Translations under genes and position numbers: made by a program
In this document: one piece after another, positions 22,203 through 31,653 of the stretch
Numbering within the stretch: the stretch's first letter is position 1
Layout: the number at the start of each line of letters is the position of its first letter
Notes under the pieces: generated by a model
Seen by the model: only the letters and a program-made list of their open reading frames with translations
Told to the model about the DNA's origin: nothing
Databases searched by the model: none
DNA from: Bugulina stolonifera
Lineage: Eukaryota; Bryozoa; Gymnolaemata; Cheilostomatida; Bugulidae
Direction: 5' to 3'
Length of the DNA stretch: 64,000 nt
NCBI GenBank assembly: GCA_935421135.1
Contig: OW285191.1
Location: forward strand, 5,403,504 to 5,467,503

Positions 22203-23010
22203 TGTGATGGTACAGGACATTTGTATACGACTCCAACTCCCGGACGAAGCTCCACCGCACCCTAAGTGCCTAGTAGTTGTTACAGCGCTACTCACCTGAC
22301 ACTAACATTCTCACAATTAGTGCTCGTATACTTACCCTTAACTGCATTGCATGTTCAAAGTACTTAATTACCGTCTATATATACATGTCTCCATGTGTTT
22401 ATGCTCATTCCTTATTCATGTATCTTACTATATGTTGTTATACATAGTCACATGAATGTTTCTAAGTCTTTTAATGCCTTTTATACCCATGTACAGAGGC
22501 CCGACCTCTCAGAATCCATTGATATTCATTTTGTACATGAATTGGACCATTATAAGCAACTTTTGTAGAACCCGACCTATTTTGGGTCGGCCGTCGGGCT
22601 TCCGGCGGCCATCTTGTTGCGCAACTTCCGGACGACCACACGTCGTCTTTTCCCGACGTCATGTCGGCCGGAAGTCCTTATACTATATAAAGGGCACTGT
22701 TTTACTGTTCATTGTCTCAGTCTTCACTTGGCTTTCAATAAAGACACATCTATACTTGATACAGAGACTTTCTCTTCCTTTTGCCAGGTCATTCGCCTTG
22801 CGAACTGCCTACTAGGTCGGATCACTCTCTTTCATTGTATAGTCTGAAGGTCGGACTTGAGATCAGATGGGTCGTCTTTGGTAGTATTTGGGCTACTGAG
22901 ACCGCTCGATCTTTCATGTAATGCGAAGTCCTATTACCACTCATAGGCACTTCATTTCTGGGTCGATAGTCGTCCAAGGACGACCGCACCAAATCACAGA
23001 AACCATTACA
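22203..23010 (+). repeat. 5' LTR of element 1
   Basis: Contains the motif cluster GGCGGCCATCTTGTTGCGCA, TATATAA at 22,684-22,690 and AATAAA at 22,737-22,742. It differs from the 3' LTR at eleven positions, all within 22,724-22,822. The first 300 or so bases (U3 start) are unrelated to the U3 start of the element 2 LTRs. Confidence 0.93.
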
Positions 23011-23011
23011 T

Positions 23012-23031
23012 TGGTGGCAGCGGTGGGATTC
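23012..23031 (+). promoter_or_regulatory. Primer binding site, tRNA-Leu type
   Basis: TGGTGGCAGCGGTGGGATTC begins one base after the LTR. It is complementary to the 3' end of animal tRNA-Leu (AAG/TAG-type acceptor and T arm ending in CCA). The same site is used by element 2. Confidence 0.8.
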
Positions 23032-23399
23032 TAAGGTCGTACTCTTACGATACGAAGAGAAGGAAGGTGACCTCGGACTCGGGTGACCGGCCGACCTCAT
23101 TCTTCAATACTTCTACGGCGATTTAGGACTCGGACCCGGGAACCTTGGATACGAGAAGGTGACAAACGCTAAAGTGCACCCATAATTCTCGTGGTTCCGC
23201 TGGATGTAGCCCGACCTACGCCGGATCTTCAATCAAAGACCGACCTCGGATCCAGAACAGATTGACGGTACTCAGTACGACCATTAGGCCGACACGGCCT
23301 AACAAACCACGGTAGTTAACTAGCTACCCGACACCCTACAGACATCAAACCGAGGACGACACGTCCCCTCCATCAAAGAGGCTCCATCTATACTCAGCA
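23032..23399 (+). other. Untranslated leader of element 1
   Basis: About 370 bases between primer site and gag, closely similar to the leader of element 2 (46,876-47,188, inverted), although their gag genes have diverged. Conservation of a non-coding leader fits a packaging or priming role. It is dense in CCGACCT and related words. Confidence 0.55.
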
Positions 23400-24260
23400 A
23401 TGGCTAGCGATATAGACAGGCTAGTAGAGGTAATCGGACAGTACATAGAAGTAGCTCGACCTCAGCCGCCTCAACCCTCTTTCAAGACACCACAGTTCGA
23501 CGGACAAGGAGACGTCGAGTTCTTTATAGAACAATTCCTGACCATAGCCGAGGCAAACGACTGGAGCCCGGCAGCCATGTACCTTCACCTAAGAGAGGCC
23601 CTCAAGGGACCGGCACAAGAATGTGGCCGACCCGGCACCTCAGAAGGGATCTTCGAAGCTCTACGCGCCCGATACGGGTTAACTGATAAAGAAGCTAGAC
23701 TCCAGCTCATACAGCTGCGGAAAGATCCCGGCATGTCATTACAAGAACATGCCACCTTAGTCAAGAAACTTGTACATGTGGCTTTCCAGGAACTACCCGA
23801 AGCGCACCGCCGGGTATTGGCTGTGGAAAACTTCAGTAACTCTCTTGAGGACGGACACCTACAGAGACACCTCTTGGCAATAAACCCCAGAGACGTGGAC
23901 TCGGCCGTCCGAGCCGGAAATGACTTCCTGCTCGTCAAGGGACCTTCCCGTGGAAGTAAAGCACACCAAATCAGGGCAGTCACAGAACCCGAGCCGGAGA
24001 CACCCCAAATAAATACAGTGGACTCCGACCTGACCTGGATCAACGACCTGAAAGAGGCCATCCAGACACTCAGCCAAGAAGTCAGACGACTTCGAGGACT
24101 ACTAGACGCCCCCAGAGCGCCAGGACCTCGGAACAGACCCTCCTGGCAGACCAGCAAAAAGCCTGGTCCCCCTCCTCAACGGACCAATGGGAACACTCCC
24201 CCCACATATCCTGAGCCGCCAGTACCCGAGTCGGGAAAAGGCTCCGGCCCGAGACAGTAG
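23400..24260 (+). CDS. Gag-like protein of LTR element 1
   Basis: 286 residues. Residues 25-175 form a Gag capsid-type helical region: FKTPQFDGQGDVEFFIEQF, LREALKGPAQECGRP, and LRARYGLTDKEARLQL, a pattern typical of retrotransposon Gag. A short coiled segment (LKEAIQTLSQEVRRLRGLL) and a proline-rich basic tail follow. There is no CCHC knuckle. The end of the frame overlaps the protease frame for 46 bases and contains a -1 frameshift signal, so a fraction of ribosomes should make Gag-protease. It is 32% similar at most by eye to the Gag part of element 2, with the shared GPAQECGRP motif the clearest match. Confidence 0.82.
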   Translation: MASDIDRLVEVIGQYIEVARPQPPQPSFKTPQFDGQGDVEFFIEQFLTIAEANDWSPAAMYLHLREALKGPAQECGRPGTSEGIFEALRARYGLTDKEARLQLIQLRKDPGMSLQEHATLVKKLVHVAFQELPEAHRRVLAVENFSNSLEDGHLQRHLLAINPRDVDSAVRAGNDFLLVKGPSRGSKAHQIRAVTEPEPETPQINTVDSDLTWINDLKEAIQTLSQEVRRLRGLLDAPRAPGPRNRPSWQTSKKPGPPPQRTNGNTPPTYPEPPVPESGKGSGPRQ

Positions 24261-24277
24261 AGGCTGGCACTCGGGCC
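24233..24277 (+). promoter_or_regulatory. -1 programmed ribosomal frameshift signal (gag to protease)
   Basis: GGGAAAA at 24,233-24,239 is in the correct phase (G GGA AAA in the gag frame). A six-base spacer is followed by an eight-base GC-rich stem, GGCCCGAG (24,246-24,253) pairing with CTCGGGCC (24,270-24,277). The protease frame is the -1 frame and is open from 24,215, so slipping here joins the two. Confidence 0.8.
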
Positions 24278-24364
24278 CTACAAGTTCCTCACACCTCTCA
24301 CATTTCCATCTCGGAAGACCGTCCCAAGTATCCGGTCGGCAAGGCCGACCCCCCTTCTAAAACA

Positions 24365-25669
24365 GTGACTCAAGTGACGTATGTGAAGCCGCATGTACCT
24401 AGCCTGTACATACAAGGACGACTATGTAGCCAAGATGTAACCCTACTCTTGGACACGGGCTGTACGACCAACCTAATATCACCCCGCATCCTGAAGAAGC
24501 TGCAGAGACCCGACCTAGAGGTCCTACCAGTAAGTCAGCCATATGGCAAGATGGCCGACGGCTCGACTCTCAGGTTCGAGGGAATGGTAAGGCTACCTAT
24601 GGTAGTCGGTCGTACCTTTAGCCAAGAACTGTTCCTCATCGGCTCCATACCAGAAGATGGCGTCCTAGGGATGCCCTACCTGACTAAACACAAGTGCTCT
24701 GTAAACTGCCATACCGCAAAGGTATACACCAGCCGAGATCAATGGCCGTGTGTCAATAGAACGGGAAGCCCTTATACATTGAGGACGATGCCTGAGATGA
24801 AGCCTAGTACGCCTCCGCCCGACGTCGATGACTCATGCCGACGTCAAGGACACCCCACAAGAGGATCCAGGGCCGAGGGAGGAACGGATAATTCAGTACC
24901 TAGTACACCTGCGCCCGACGTTGATGATCAATGCCGACGTCAAGGACACCCCAACAGAGGATCCAGGGCCAAGGGAGGAACGGGAAGCTCATCACTTAGT
25001 ACACCTGCGCCCGACGTCGATGATCAATGCCGACGTCAAGGACACCCCCACAGAGGATCCAGGGCCGAGGGAGGAAAAGGATCATTACCGCCCAGTACAA
25101 CTCCGCATGGCGTCGAAGTACAATGCCGACGCCCTGGCCACCCGATAGGGGGGCTAGAAGCCGAGGGAGGAACAGCGAAGAAAAAGAGGCAAGTAGAGGA
25201 CCAGGGCCGACAGGCTAAAAAGCCGCGCATCCAGGAGCGTAGACAAGGCGCAAACCGCCTCGAGGAAGGAGCTGTCGACTATTTCCAGCACCCGATATTC
25301 CCGCCGCCCGACTGGGGCAGAGGTTCAAAAGGTAGACCCTCCTACGTCCGGATGCTAACGCCCTACACTAGGGAAAACAGACCCCTATCATACAGGAGGA
25401 AGGCCCGGTGGAAGCGAGGCCGACCCCCAGAGGTTATACTAGAAGAAATTCATCACAAATGGGCTGCCCAGACGACTACCTATCGTAGGCCGACACGGCC
25501 AGGCCCGTGTTTACTCTCCAATTCCACAGACGGATCCGGTGACCCAGACAACCTTGAGATCAAAATAGATCCAACAACAGGGGTCAGACAAGTGCACTTC
25601 CGCCGCAACGTAGTTCTACTACATGGTGAGAAGCCAGGTGTTGCAGGCATAACGTCGCACTCCGTGTAG
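24365..25669 (+). CDS. Retroviral-type aspartic protease with 32-residue repeats
   Basis: The frame has no ATG at its head and is open back to 24,215, overlapping gag in the -1 frame, so it should be made as Gag-protease; the coordinates mark the non-overlapping core. Protease signatures are LLLDTGCTTNLIS (catalytic D about residue 30 of this span), a flap-like MADGSTLRFEG and DGVLGMPYL. From about residue 148, four 32-residue tandem units (96 nt each, 24,806-25,189) repeat PDVDDQCRRQGHP and SRAEGG. The tail is basic. Reverse transcriptase would normally follow, but the frame stops at 25,669. Confidence 0.82.
   Translation: MTQVTYVKPHVPSLYIQGRLCSQDVTLLLDTGCTTNLISPRILKKLQRPDLEVLPVSQPYGKMADGSTLRFEGMVRLPMVVGRTFSQELFLIGSIPEDGVLGMPYLTKHKCSVNCHTAKVYTSRDQWPCVNRTGSPYTLRTMPEMKPSTPPPDVDDSCRRQGHPTRGSRAEGGTDNSVPSTPAPDVDDQCRRQGHPNRGSRAKGGTGSSSLSTPAPDVDDQCRRQGHPHRGSRAEGGKGSLPPSTTPHGVEVQCRRPGHPIGGLEAEGGTAKKKRQVEDQGRQAKKPRIQERRQGANRLEEGAVDYFQHPIFPPPDWGRGSKGRPSYVRMLTPYTRENRPLSYRRKARWKRGRPPEVILEEIHHKWAAQTTTYRRPTRPGPCLLSNSTDGSGDPDNLEIKIDPTTGVRQVHFRRNVVLLHGEKPGVAGITSHSV
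24806..25189 (+). repeat. 96-bp coding tandem repeat, four units
   Basis: Units start at 24,806, 24,902, 24,998 and 25,094, each AGTACxxCTxCGC. The period is a multiple of three, so the reading frame is kept. Element 2 has a similar 33-residue repeat in the same relative place, unrelated in sequence. Confidence 0.88.
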
Positions 25670-26392
25670 ATAAGGTAAATTGACAAAATAATTTTGCGGA
25701 GTTGTTACCTCTCAACATTTTCACCAGGGGGGCATGCGATAGCTACACCACTAATCACTACTAATGAATAGAAACTTGGACCTACGCCAGCAGCTTGCGC
25801 TGGGGCAAATGTAGTTGTACAGTGTGCATCTATTATATAGTACTACTGCAGCTATAGGAACACCATTGAGATGTATGTGCGCTAGGACAAATATATGTAT
25901 TCAAGGTGACCACTGCAGCTATTATATTACTTGAATTACTTGGTAACCTGGTAAGGAATATGACAAACAACACAACCATTATGCATTTTCAGTGGTCTGA
26001 ATTACAGCCAAGTATTATATTAATAGTGTACAAAATATTATTGTATGGCCCATAAGACTTTACTGTGTGTCTACTCCCTGCTATGCATACATGTATGCAA
26101 TAGTAATCAGATTCATAAATTGTGAGAATCATTGGTATTCATGCCTTCACTTTTTATAACCATGCTAGGTCTAGTCAAGTGCAGAATAGCAGCACATACA
26201 TGCACATGTACTGTACATAATATTGATTTATCTGTCAATGGGACTTTGGGCAGTTTGGCACAGTTTACATCTTATTTCTTTGCGGTAAAAAGAACAAAAT
26301 AATAGCAGAGTTAGCAGCAGAGATCAACCTTTGACCCAAGTTTTGTTTTTCACCACCGAACTGCAAACTACACAACTCCATGTACCATCCAA

Positions 26393-26556
26393 TTAGGTGC
26401 AGTAGTGGAGAAATTTAGATAGTCTTAGTTCCTTGTTTGTGGTTGGGGTTTGGGGTAAGGGTGGTCAACCAGCAAAATATAGAGAAGACAACTTCTCCTG
26501 CTTCGGTTTTGGCAAAGAACAAAGGCTATCTCAAATTTCTCCACTTCTGCACCTAA
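26393..26556. mobile_element. MITE copy 1 of a tandem pair, 164 bp
   Basis: Begins TTAGGTGCAGTAGTGGAG and ends with its inverse, CTCCACTTCTGCACCTAA. No coding capacity. Confidence 0.82.
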
Positions 26557-26585
26557 CTCGTACCATCACACTACGTTTTATACAA

Positions 26586-26749
26586 TTAGGTGCAGTAGTG
26601 GAGAAATTTAGATAGTCTTAGTTCCTTGTTTGTGGTTGGGGTTTGGGGTAAGGGCGGTCAACCAGCAAAATATAGAGAAGACAACTTCTCCTGCTTCATT
26701 TTTGGCGAAGAACAAAGGCTATCTCAAATTTCTCCACTTCTGCACCTAA
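26586..26749. mobile_element. MITE copy 2 of a tandem pair, 164 bp
   Basis: Nearly identical to copy 1 and in the same orientation, 29 bases downstream, with the flank CTCGT repeated after each copy, as if the pair arose by local duplication. A further worn fragment lies near 27,480-27,530. Confidence 0.82.
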
Positions 26750-28832
26750 CTCGTTTTATAACCCTGTTGAGGCCAAAATACACTGAGGAGTAAGGAGCAA
26801 CTGATGTGCCTACATGCAGGCTTACTGCGCAGCATTTCTCAAGCTTGGTAGTTTTAAGTAAGAGAACTTTAATTCAACCTAAAAAAACTGTATAGACCCA
26901 GGTATTAGAGCTCTGTTGTTTTGGACATGGTATTACTTGATAGAGTTTTAATATGGGTATGTTGCCTTTAAACCAGTAGCAGTAGTAGTAGACGTGGTGT
27001 TGCAGTTTTAGTTTGATCTCATAAAATTTATTTTTTCAATGAATGAAGCACTTTGTTAATAAAATCAATCTGCTAGGTTTTTCTACCAACTATTTACAGT
27101 TAAACTACAGGCAGGTCAAAAAACTTGGCTTTATTATGGGAGTGATCTCTGAGTAACACGGTAGCTTCAACATGGGTCTTTGTAGCAGTATCAGATATAC
27201 TATGCAGTTGGTAGCATGAACATTCACACTGTAAATAGTAGCCACCCAGTACATTGGCTATTACTGGGCATCAGTCATGTAAATATTATTGTACATTGCA
27301 ACTATTGTATAATAACAGGCCATTCAATTCATTGCTCTACAGTACACAGTCCCTAGTGTAGTGTAGGCAGTCAATCATATTGTAATTATTGTTCCAGAGG
27401 AAGGCCACAAAATATGCATGTTTTCAGTGACCTTTCACACCTAGCTTGTGTACTACAACTGTAGGTCCCTGTAGGCACAGTTTAGAGGAGAAATTTGGAT
27501 AGCATTGGTTCCTTGTTTGTGTTTACCTTAGGCTAGGGAATAACAGTCATGTACATGTACCTTCACAGCTCTCAGCTAGTGTTAGCTGGCACTGTGCAAA
27601 CCTATATAATTATTATATAATTATGTAATTGTACTGAAATGTACAGCAGATAAATGACTAATAAACCACACTGTACTGTATATGCATATGGTAGGCTGGA
27701 TGCTACAATCATAACATAATGTAGCACATACAGATAATCATTGCGTATTACATGTTGGTTGATTCAACCTTCAAGAGGAAGCAAATGAGATGTAATAACT
27801 GTTCTACATTGCTTTCATTTTTATGTCAACTTCACTCCTCCCACAGACACGTGTGTCCCTGCCTAAACTCACATACATGCTATTTTCATTGCAATGTGTT
27901 CATTAGGTAAAAAATATCATTGCTTTCTCAAAACTAAATCCAAAAACAAGTTTGTTGCTCCTGGTAAAGGTGTTGTTAATTCACTATTCTAATTCTTATG
28001 CAAATGAATGCCTTGAAGTAGATTGAAAACTCCATCTTCAGGTCTGTGACCTATGGTAATCCAGCAACATAGAGAGTTGAGAAATGCAGTTTTATTTATT
28101 GGGAAATGATGGGTGTTTGCCATGTGAGCTGGTAGTGTATGCTTGTATCAGAGCCATCTCAATGGCTCTGGCTTGTATCAAAGATAATGGTACTAGTGGA
28201 TACTACTGGCAGATCACTGAAGCGTGTAACATTACAGCTGGCTATAGGTACTAGCAGCTGTGTGCAGTACGTAATGTTATTATTATTATATAGAGCTGGT
28301 GCCGTAGCCAGGTATGTAAAAACGCCTGTGGGGTTCATCCAAACAAGAAATTTTTGTGATGTTTGATAGCCAATTCTGAGAACCATATGGGGTTAAAAAA
28401 TATGATATTGCTGTTATATACAGAAAAAAAATCTCCTCTATTTCATCATATAGTTTTTAGTGTTGTTAGACAATTCACTTGACCGCCAGACGATTGCAAA
28501 AAACAGAAAATATTTACGCAAAAAATTGTCAAAAATGGGAATTCAAACTTGCACAGTTAGGGACAGCAAAACAAGAAGAAGAGAAACGTTGGGTTAAAAT
28601 TTCGAAACAATAACTTTCATACAGTAGCCTGAGCGAACCGTGGCAAGTTGTTTTTTGACGCCAATTTTTTTTCAGCGAATGAAACTGGAATAAAATGATT
28701 AAAATAGGTGCAGACAAAGTATGGGATGCTAAAAATAAGTTTAAGGAGATGGCATCATCAAAACTGGCATCACAACAGCCAAAAAACTGGAAGAATTTAC
28801 GTTGTGGAGATAATTCCTAAATTTTTTACCTT

Positions 28833-30254
28833 ATGTACACAGAGCACACCACAAGGAGAACCAGGGCAGCCCCCACACCTATAAAAGGCCAGGATCCAGA
28901 TGGATCCCCCAGTACCTTCACCACCACCACTCAGTCAACACCTAGTCGGACAACAGAGCACTCTATTCGAGACTCCTCAACAAGGACGGTGCCCTCCCTA
29001 GTCGGCCTACTCATGGACTTGCCAGGTGAGCCAATAGACTTGGACGAGGTACTGTTGCTTTTGGACGACGACGACTTATATGCTGATCTCGGGAACTCCT
29101 CGAGGGATGAGGTCGTGCCAGTCGGGTCGGGTCATACTGAAGTACCTTCGGTGCTTCAGGACGATGCCGTCCTAACCGACTCGGACATGCACCGCCTCCC
29201 CTCCGGGACGACCTCGGACACGCATATGTACTCCAATAACATTGTACACCATGTGACTGAGTCGGGTGACGAAGACGACTCGGCCTACGCAAACATTGAT
29301 AATCTAAATGATCAACCTCTTGTATCTACACTTTCTCTTATAGAGACCTCTCCAGAGACGCCTATGCCGCAGTCTCAACTTTGCTGGATCTCTCCACGGA
29401 CCAGTAGTGATATACGTCGGACAGCCCGATGTAAAGGAAGGAACTCCTATTGTCGACTATGTAAGCTAGAAGGGACGGAGAACACCATCAAGGCTCACAC
29501 ACGCCAACACTTTACCCAGTTCTTCTGTTCCTGTGGAGTCAGCGCCCGTGATGCAGAGACTGTCTATCGGCACCAAAGCCAGACAGGCCACGGAGCCATC
29601 CAGTATGAAGTGGATTCCCACATGTTCCAGCTTTTCCTCAAGGCGATGAAGCTCGACAAGAGGGTCGCTTACCCCTCATGCATCCCAGCAGACGTAGGAC
29701 CGAAACCTTTCACTATACCAGCTCCTCCAGAAGCTGAAGCCAGAGCAGCAGTGGTGCGACTGACACCTCCTCCTGCCCCAAAGAAAACAAGTAAAAGAAA
29801 GTCGCCCTGGGAGCGACTAGGCAGTCCAAAGCGACCACAGACTCGTATGGACCCTCCAGCCTTGGATCACCGAGGGACTGATACTTACGACATACCCAAA
29901 CGTCGGCCCCGGCCGCCTAAGGCTAGACCCGGATCAGACAAGGCCGTCCCGTTGTCGACCAGCCCTCCAGATACTAAAAATACAAAGAAGACTCTTGAAT
30001 CCCGCACCCCTACAGCAGAATTCCAGAAGGAGAGAGAACGATTGTGTGCTACTCTGAACAATCGTCTCGGACGCCTCAGGCACCAATTGCACATACTCCA
30101 GCAGAGACTTCTTCACTCACATGTTAGAGACCGGCTTACTATAGTCCAGCAGACGGAAGCCGTACAGGACGAAATATCCCTCCACCAACGGCTCACGGAG
30201 CAGATCCTTAGACATACTCGGAGAGATAGTGCCAAGGATCGGGGGGCTATGTGA
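28833..30254 (+). CDS. Zinc-finger and coiled-coil ORF of LTR element 1
   Basis: 473 residues. An acidic, Ser/Thr-rich N-terminus is followed by a zinc-finger pair at about residues 205-255: C-x2-C then HTRQH, then FFCSCG and YRHQSQTGH. A proline- and basic-rich linker and a C-terminal heptad-like segment (about 390-465, LGRLRHQLHILQQRLLHSH) complete it. The same finger pair and C-terminal coil end the single protein of element 2, so this ORF equals the C-terminal half of that protein. An acceptor at 28,842 could join it in frame to the gag-protease frame. The stop codon TGA lies within the first bases of the 3' LTR. Function is unknown; binding element RNA or DNA is plausible. Confidence 0.7.
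   Translation: MYTEHTTRRTRAAPTPIKGQDPDGSPSTFTTTTQSTPSRTTEHSIRDSSTRTVPSLVGLLMDLPGEPIDLDEVLLLLDDDDLYADLGNSSRDEVVPVGSGHTEVPSVLQDDAVLTDSDMHRLPSGTTSDTHMYSNNIVHHVTESGDEDDSAYANIDNLNDQPLVSTLSLIETSPETPMPQSQLCWISPRTSSDIRRTARCKGRNSYCRLCKLEGTENTIKAHTRQHFTQFFCSCGVSARDAETVYRHQSQTGHGAIQYEVDSHMFQLFLKAMKLDKRVAYPSCIPADVGPKPFTIPAPPEAEARAAVVRLTPPPAPKKTSKRKSPWERLGSPKRPQTRMDPPALDHRGTDTYDIPKRRPRPPKARPGSDKAVPLSTSPPDTKNTKKTLESRTPTAEFQKERERLCATLNNRLGRLRHQLHILQQRLLHSHVRDRLTIVQQTEAVQDEISLHQRLTEQILRHTRRDSAKDRGAM
30236..30249 (+). promoter_or_regulatory. Polypurine tract of element 1
   Basis: GATCGGGGGGCTA lies directly before the LTR start TGTGATGG. Element 2 has the corresponding GAGGGGGCTA. It would prime plus-strand synthesis. 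Confidence 0.7.
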
Positions 30255-31057
30255 TGGTACAGGACATTTGTATACGACTCCAACTCCCGGACGAAGCTCC
30301 ACCGCACCCTAAGTGCCTAGTAGTTGTTACAGCGCTACTCACCTGACACTAACATTCTCACAATTAGTGCTCGTATACTTACCCTTAACTGCATTGCATG
30401 TTCAAAGTACTTAATTACCGTCTATATATACATGTCTCCATGTGTTTATGCTCATTCCTTATTCATGTATCTTACTATATGTTGTTATACATAGTCACAT
30501 GAATGTTTCTAAGTCTTTTAATGCCTTTTATACCCATGTACAGAGGCCCGACCTCTCAGAATCCATTGATATTCATTTTGTACATGAATTGGACCATTAT
30601 AAGCAACTTTTGTAGAACCCGACCTATTTTGGGTCGGCCGTCGGGCTTCCGGCGGCCATCTTGTTGCGCAACTTCCGGACGACCACACGTCGTCTTTTCC
30701 CGACGTCATGTCGGCCGGAAGTCCTTATACTATATAAAGGGCACTGTTTTACTGTTCATTGTCTCAGTCTACGCTTGGCTTTCAATAAAGACACATCTAT
30801 ACTTGATACAGGGACTTTCTCTTCCTTTTACTAGGTCATTCGCTCTGCGAACCGCCTACTAGGTTGAATTACTCTCTTTCATTGTATAGTCTGAAGGTCG
30901 GACTTGAGATCAGATGGGTCGTCTTTGGTAGTATTTGGGCTACTGAGACCGCTCGATCTTTCATGTAATGCGAAGTCCTATTACCACTCATAGGCACTTC
31001 ATTTCTGGGTCGATAGTCGTCCAAGGACGACCGCACCAAATCACAGAAACCATTACA
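30250..31057 (+). repeat. 3' LTR of element 1
   Basis: 808 bp, the same as the 5' LTR except for eleven differences in 30,771-30,869. In that tract it is identical to the LTRs of element 2. ATAT follows at 31,058-31,061. Confidence 0.93.
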
Positions 31058-31309
31058 ATATTCTGACAGCTGTGTACCACAATGCTACAATCATGCACTG
31101 TATCATACTTTTTAAATGCCAATGTACACGGTTGTTAGAATAATTTACAATTGTGCAAGATAATAATATTGGTAAGATAACAAAAAGTTTACTCTATATC
31201 TATAGCCGTAAGCTACAACACTGTTACCTTTCAAAGCGAATTTAAATTGTGTTTGGATGAAAATTGCTATTCAACCTAAATTTGGAATCTATTAATAGGT
31301 GTAGTCATA

Positions 31310-31653
31310 GAAGATTTTGCCAATATTGATGGTTCAAGTACCACACTTGAGATCATGAGTGTGTTGTCTGTCTGTTATTATTATACAATTATTCCATAAT
31401 CTATTATAGTAATTAAACTTTCATTGTGTGTGTAATATGCAATCAACATCATTCAGATAGAAAAACTATTTTTGACATTTTAGCTGTATGTTGCTTGGCA
31501 CATGATCAACACAGGACACCTCAGTACGATCAAAATGCTCTGGTATAAATTGTGGGCTTATACTATTGACAAATTAATGCTATTTAAGCCACAGTCACTT
31601 TCTACACACCTATGCAGTAAATAAGAAGTGCTGCTTTTAGCTATTTAATCAAA
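31310..31653 (+). promoter_or_regulatory. Conserved upstream block of the peptide gene at 31,654
   Basis: Contains TACCACACTTGAG, GTGTGTGTAATATG, GCTTGGCACATGATCAACAC (31,492-31,511) and GCTATTTAAGCC as a TATA-like element, in the same order as at 12,760 and 16,815. Confidence 0.6.

Larger units (their letters stand above)
25670..28832. other. Host-like AT-rich block inside LTR element 1
   Basis: Coding GC-rich sequence stops abruptly at about 25,670 and resumes at about 28,840. The block resembles the host background (ACATGTA words, tandem MITEs at 26,393-26,749) and has no coding exon. Its left edge has splice-donor candidates (CATG|GTGAGA at 25,625; AAG|GTAAAT at 25,674), and its right edge has the acceptor TACACAG|AGCAC at 28,842. 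GGGGGGCATGCGATAGC at 25,730-25,746 resembles the polypurine tract/LTR start. It takes the place where pol would lie. Confidence 0.6.
22203..31057 (+). mobile_element. LTR retrotransposon 1 (Gag-protease, zinc-finger ORF, no pol)
   Basis: 808-bp LTRs (22,203-23,010 and 30,250-31,057) begin TGTGATGG and end CCATTACA, with ATAT on both outer sides (22,199-22,202; 31,058-31,061). Order inside: tRNA-Leu primer site, leader, gag, protease in the -1 frame, about 3.1 kb of host-like AT-rich DNA, zinc-finger/coiled-coil ORF, polypurine tract. I looked for reverse transcriptase, RNase H and integrase motifs and found none, so the element must borrow them. Gag, protease and primer site suggest a Ty3/Gypsy-type origin. 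The coding parts are GC- and CpG-rich against the AT-rich host. Confidence 0.88.

Noticed and set aside
22456..22815. Repeated 113-131-codon frames and their antisense partners at 20,082, 22,456, 30,503, 43,056 and 47,405
   Set aside because: They are the same stretch of LTR read in each copy, crossing the promoter and polyadenylation signal; no start context or protein motif supports a gene.
23585..24157. 190-codon minus-strand frame
   Set aside because: Antisense shadow of gag in a GC-rich coding region.
28139..28185. Short hairpin CAGAGCCAT/ATGGCTCTG
   Set aside because: Nine-base arms only; expected by chance in a window of this size.
25670..28832. Hidden reverse transcriptase or integrase in element 1
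   Set aside because: I looked for YxDD, RNase H and HHCC/DDE signatures on both strands and saw none; the block is AT-rich and closed in all frames.
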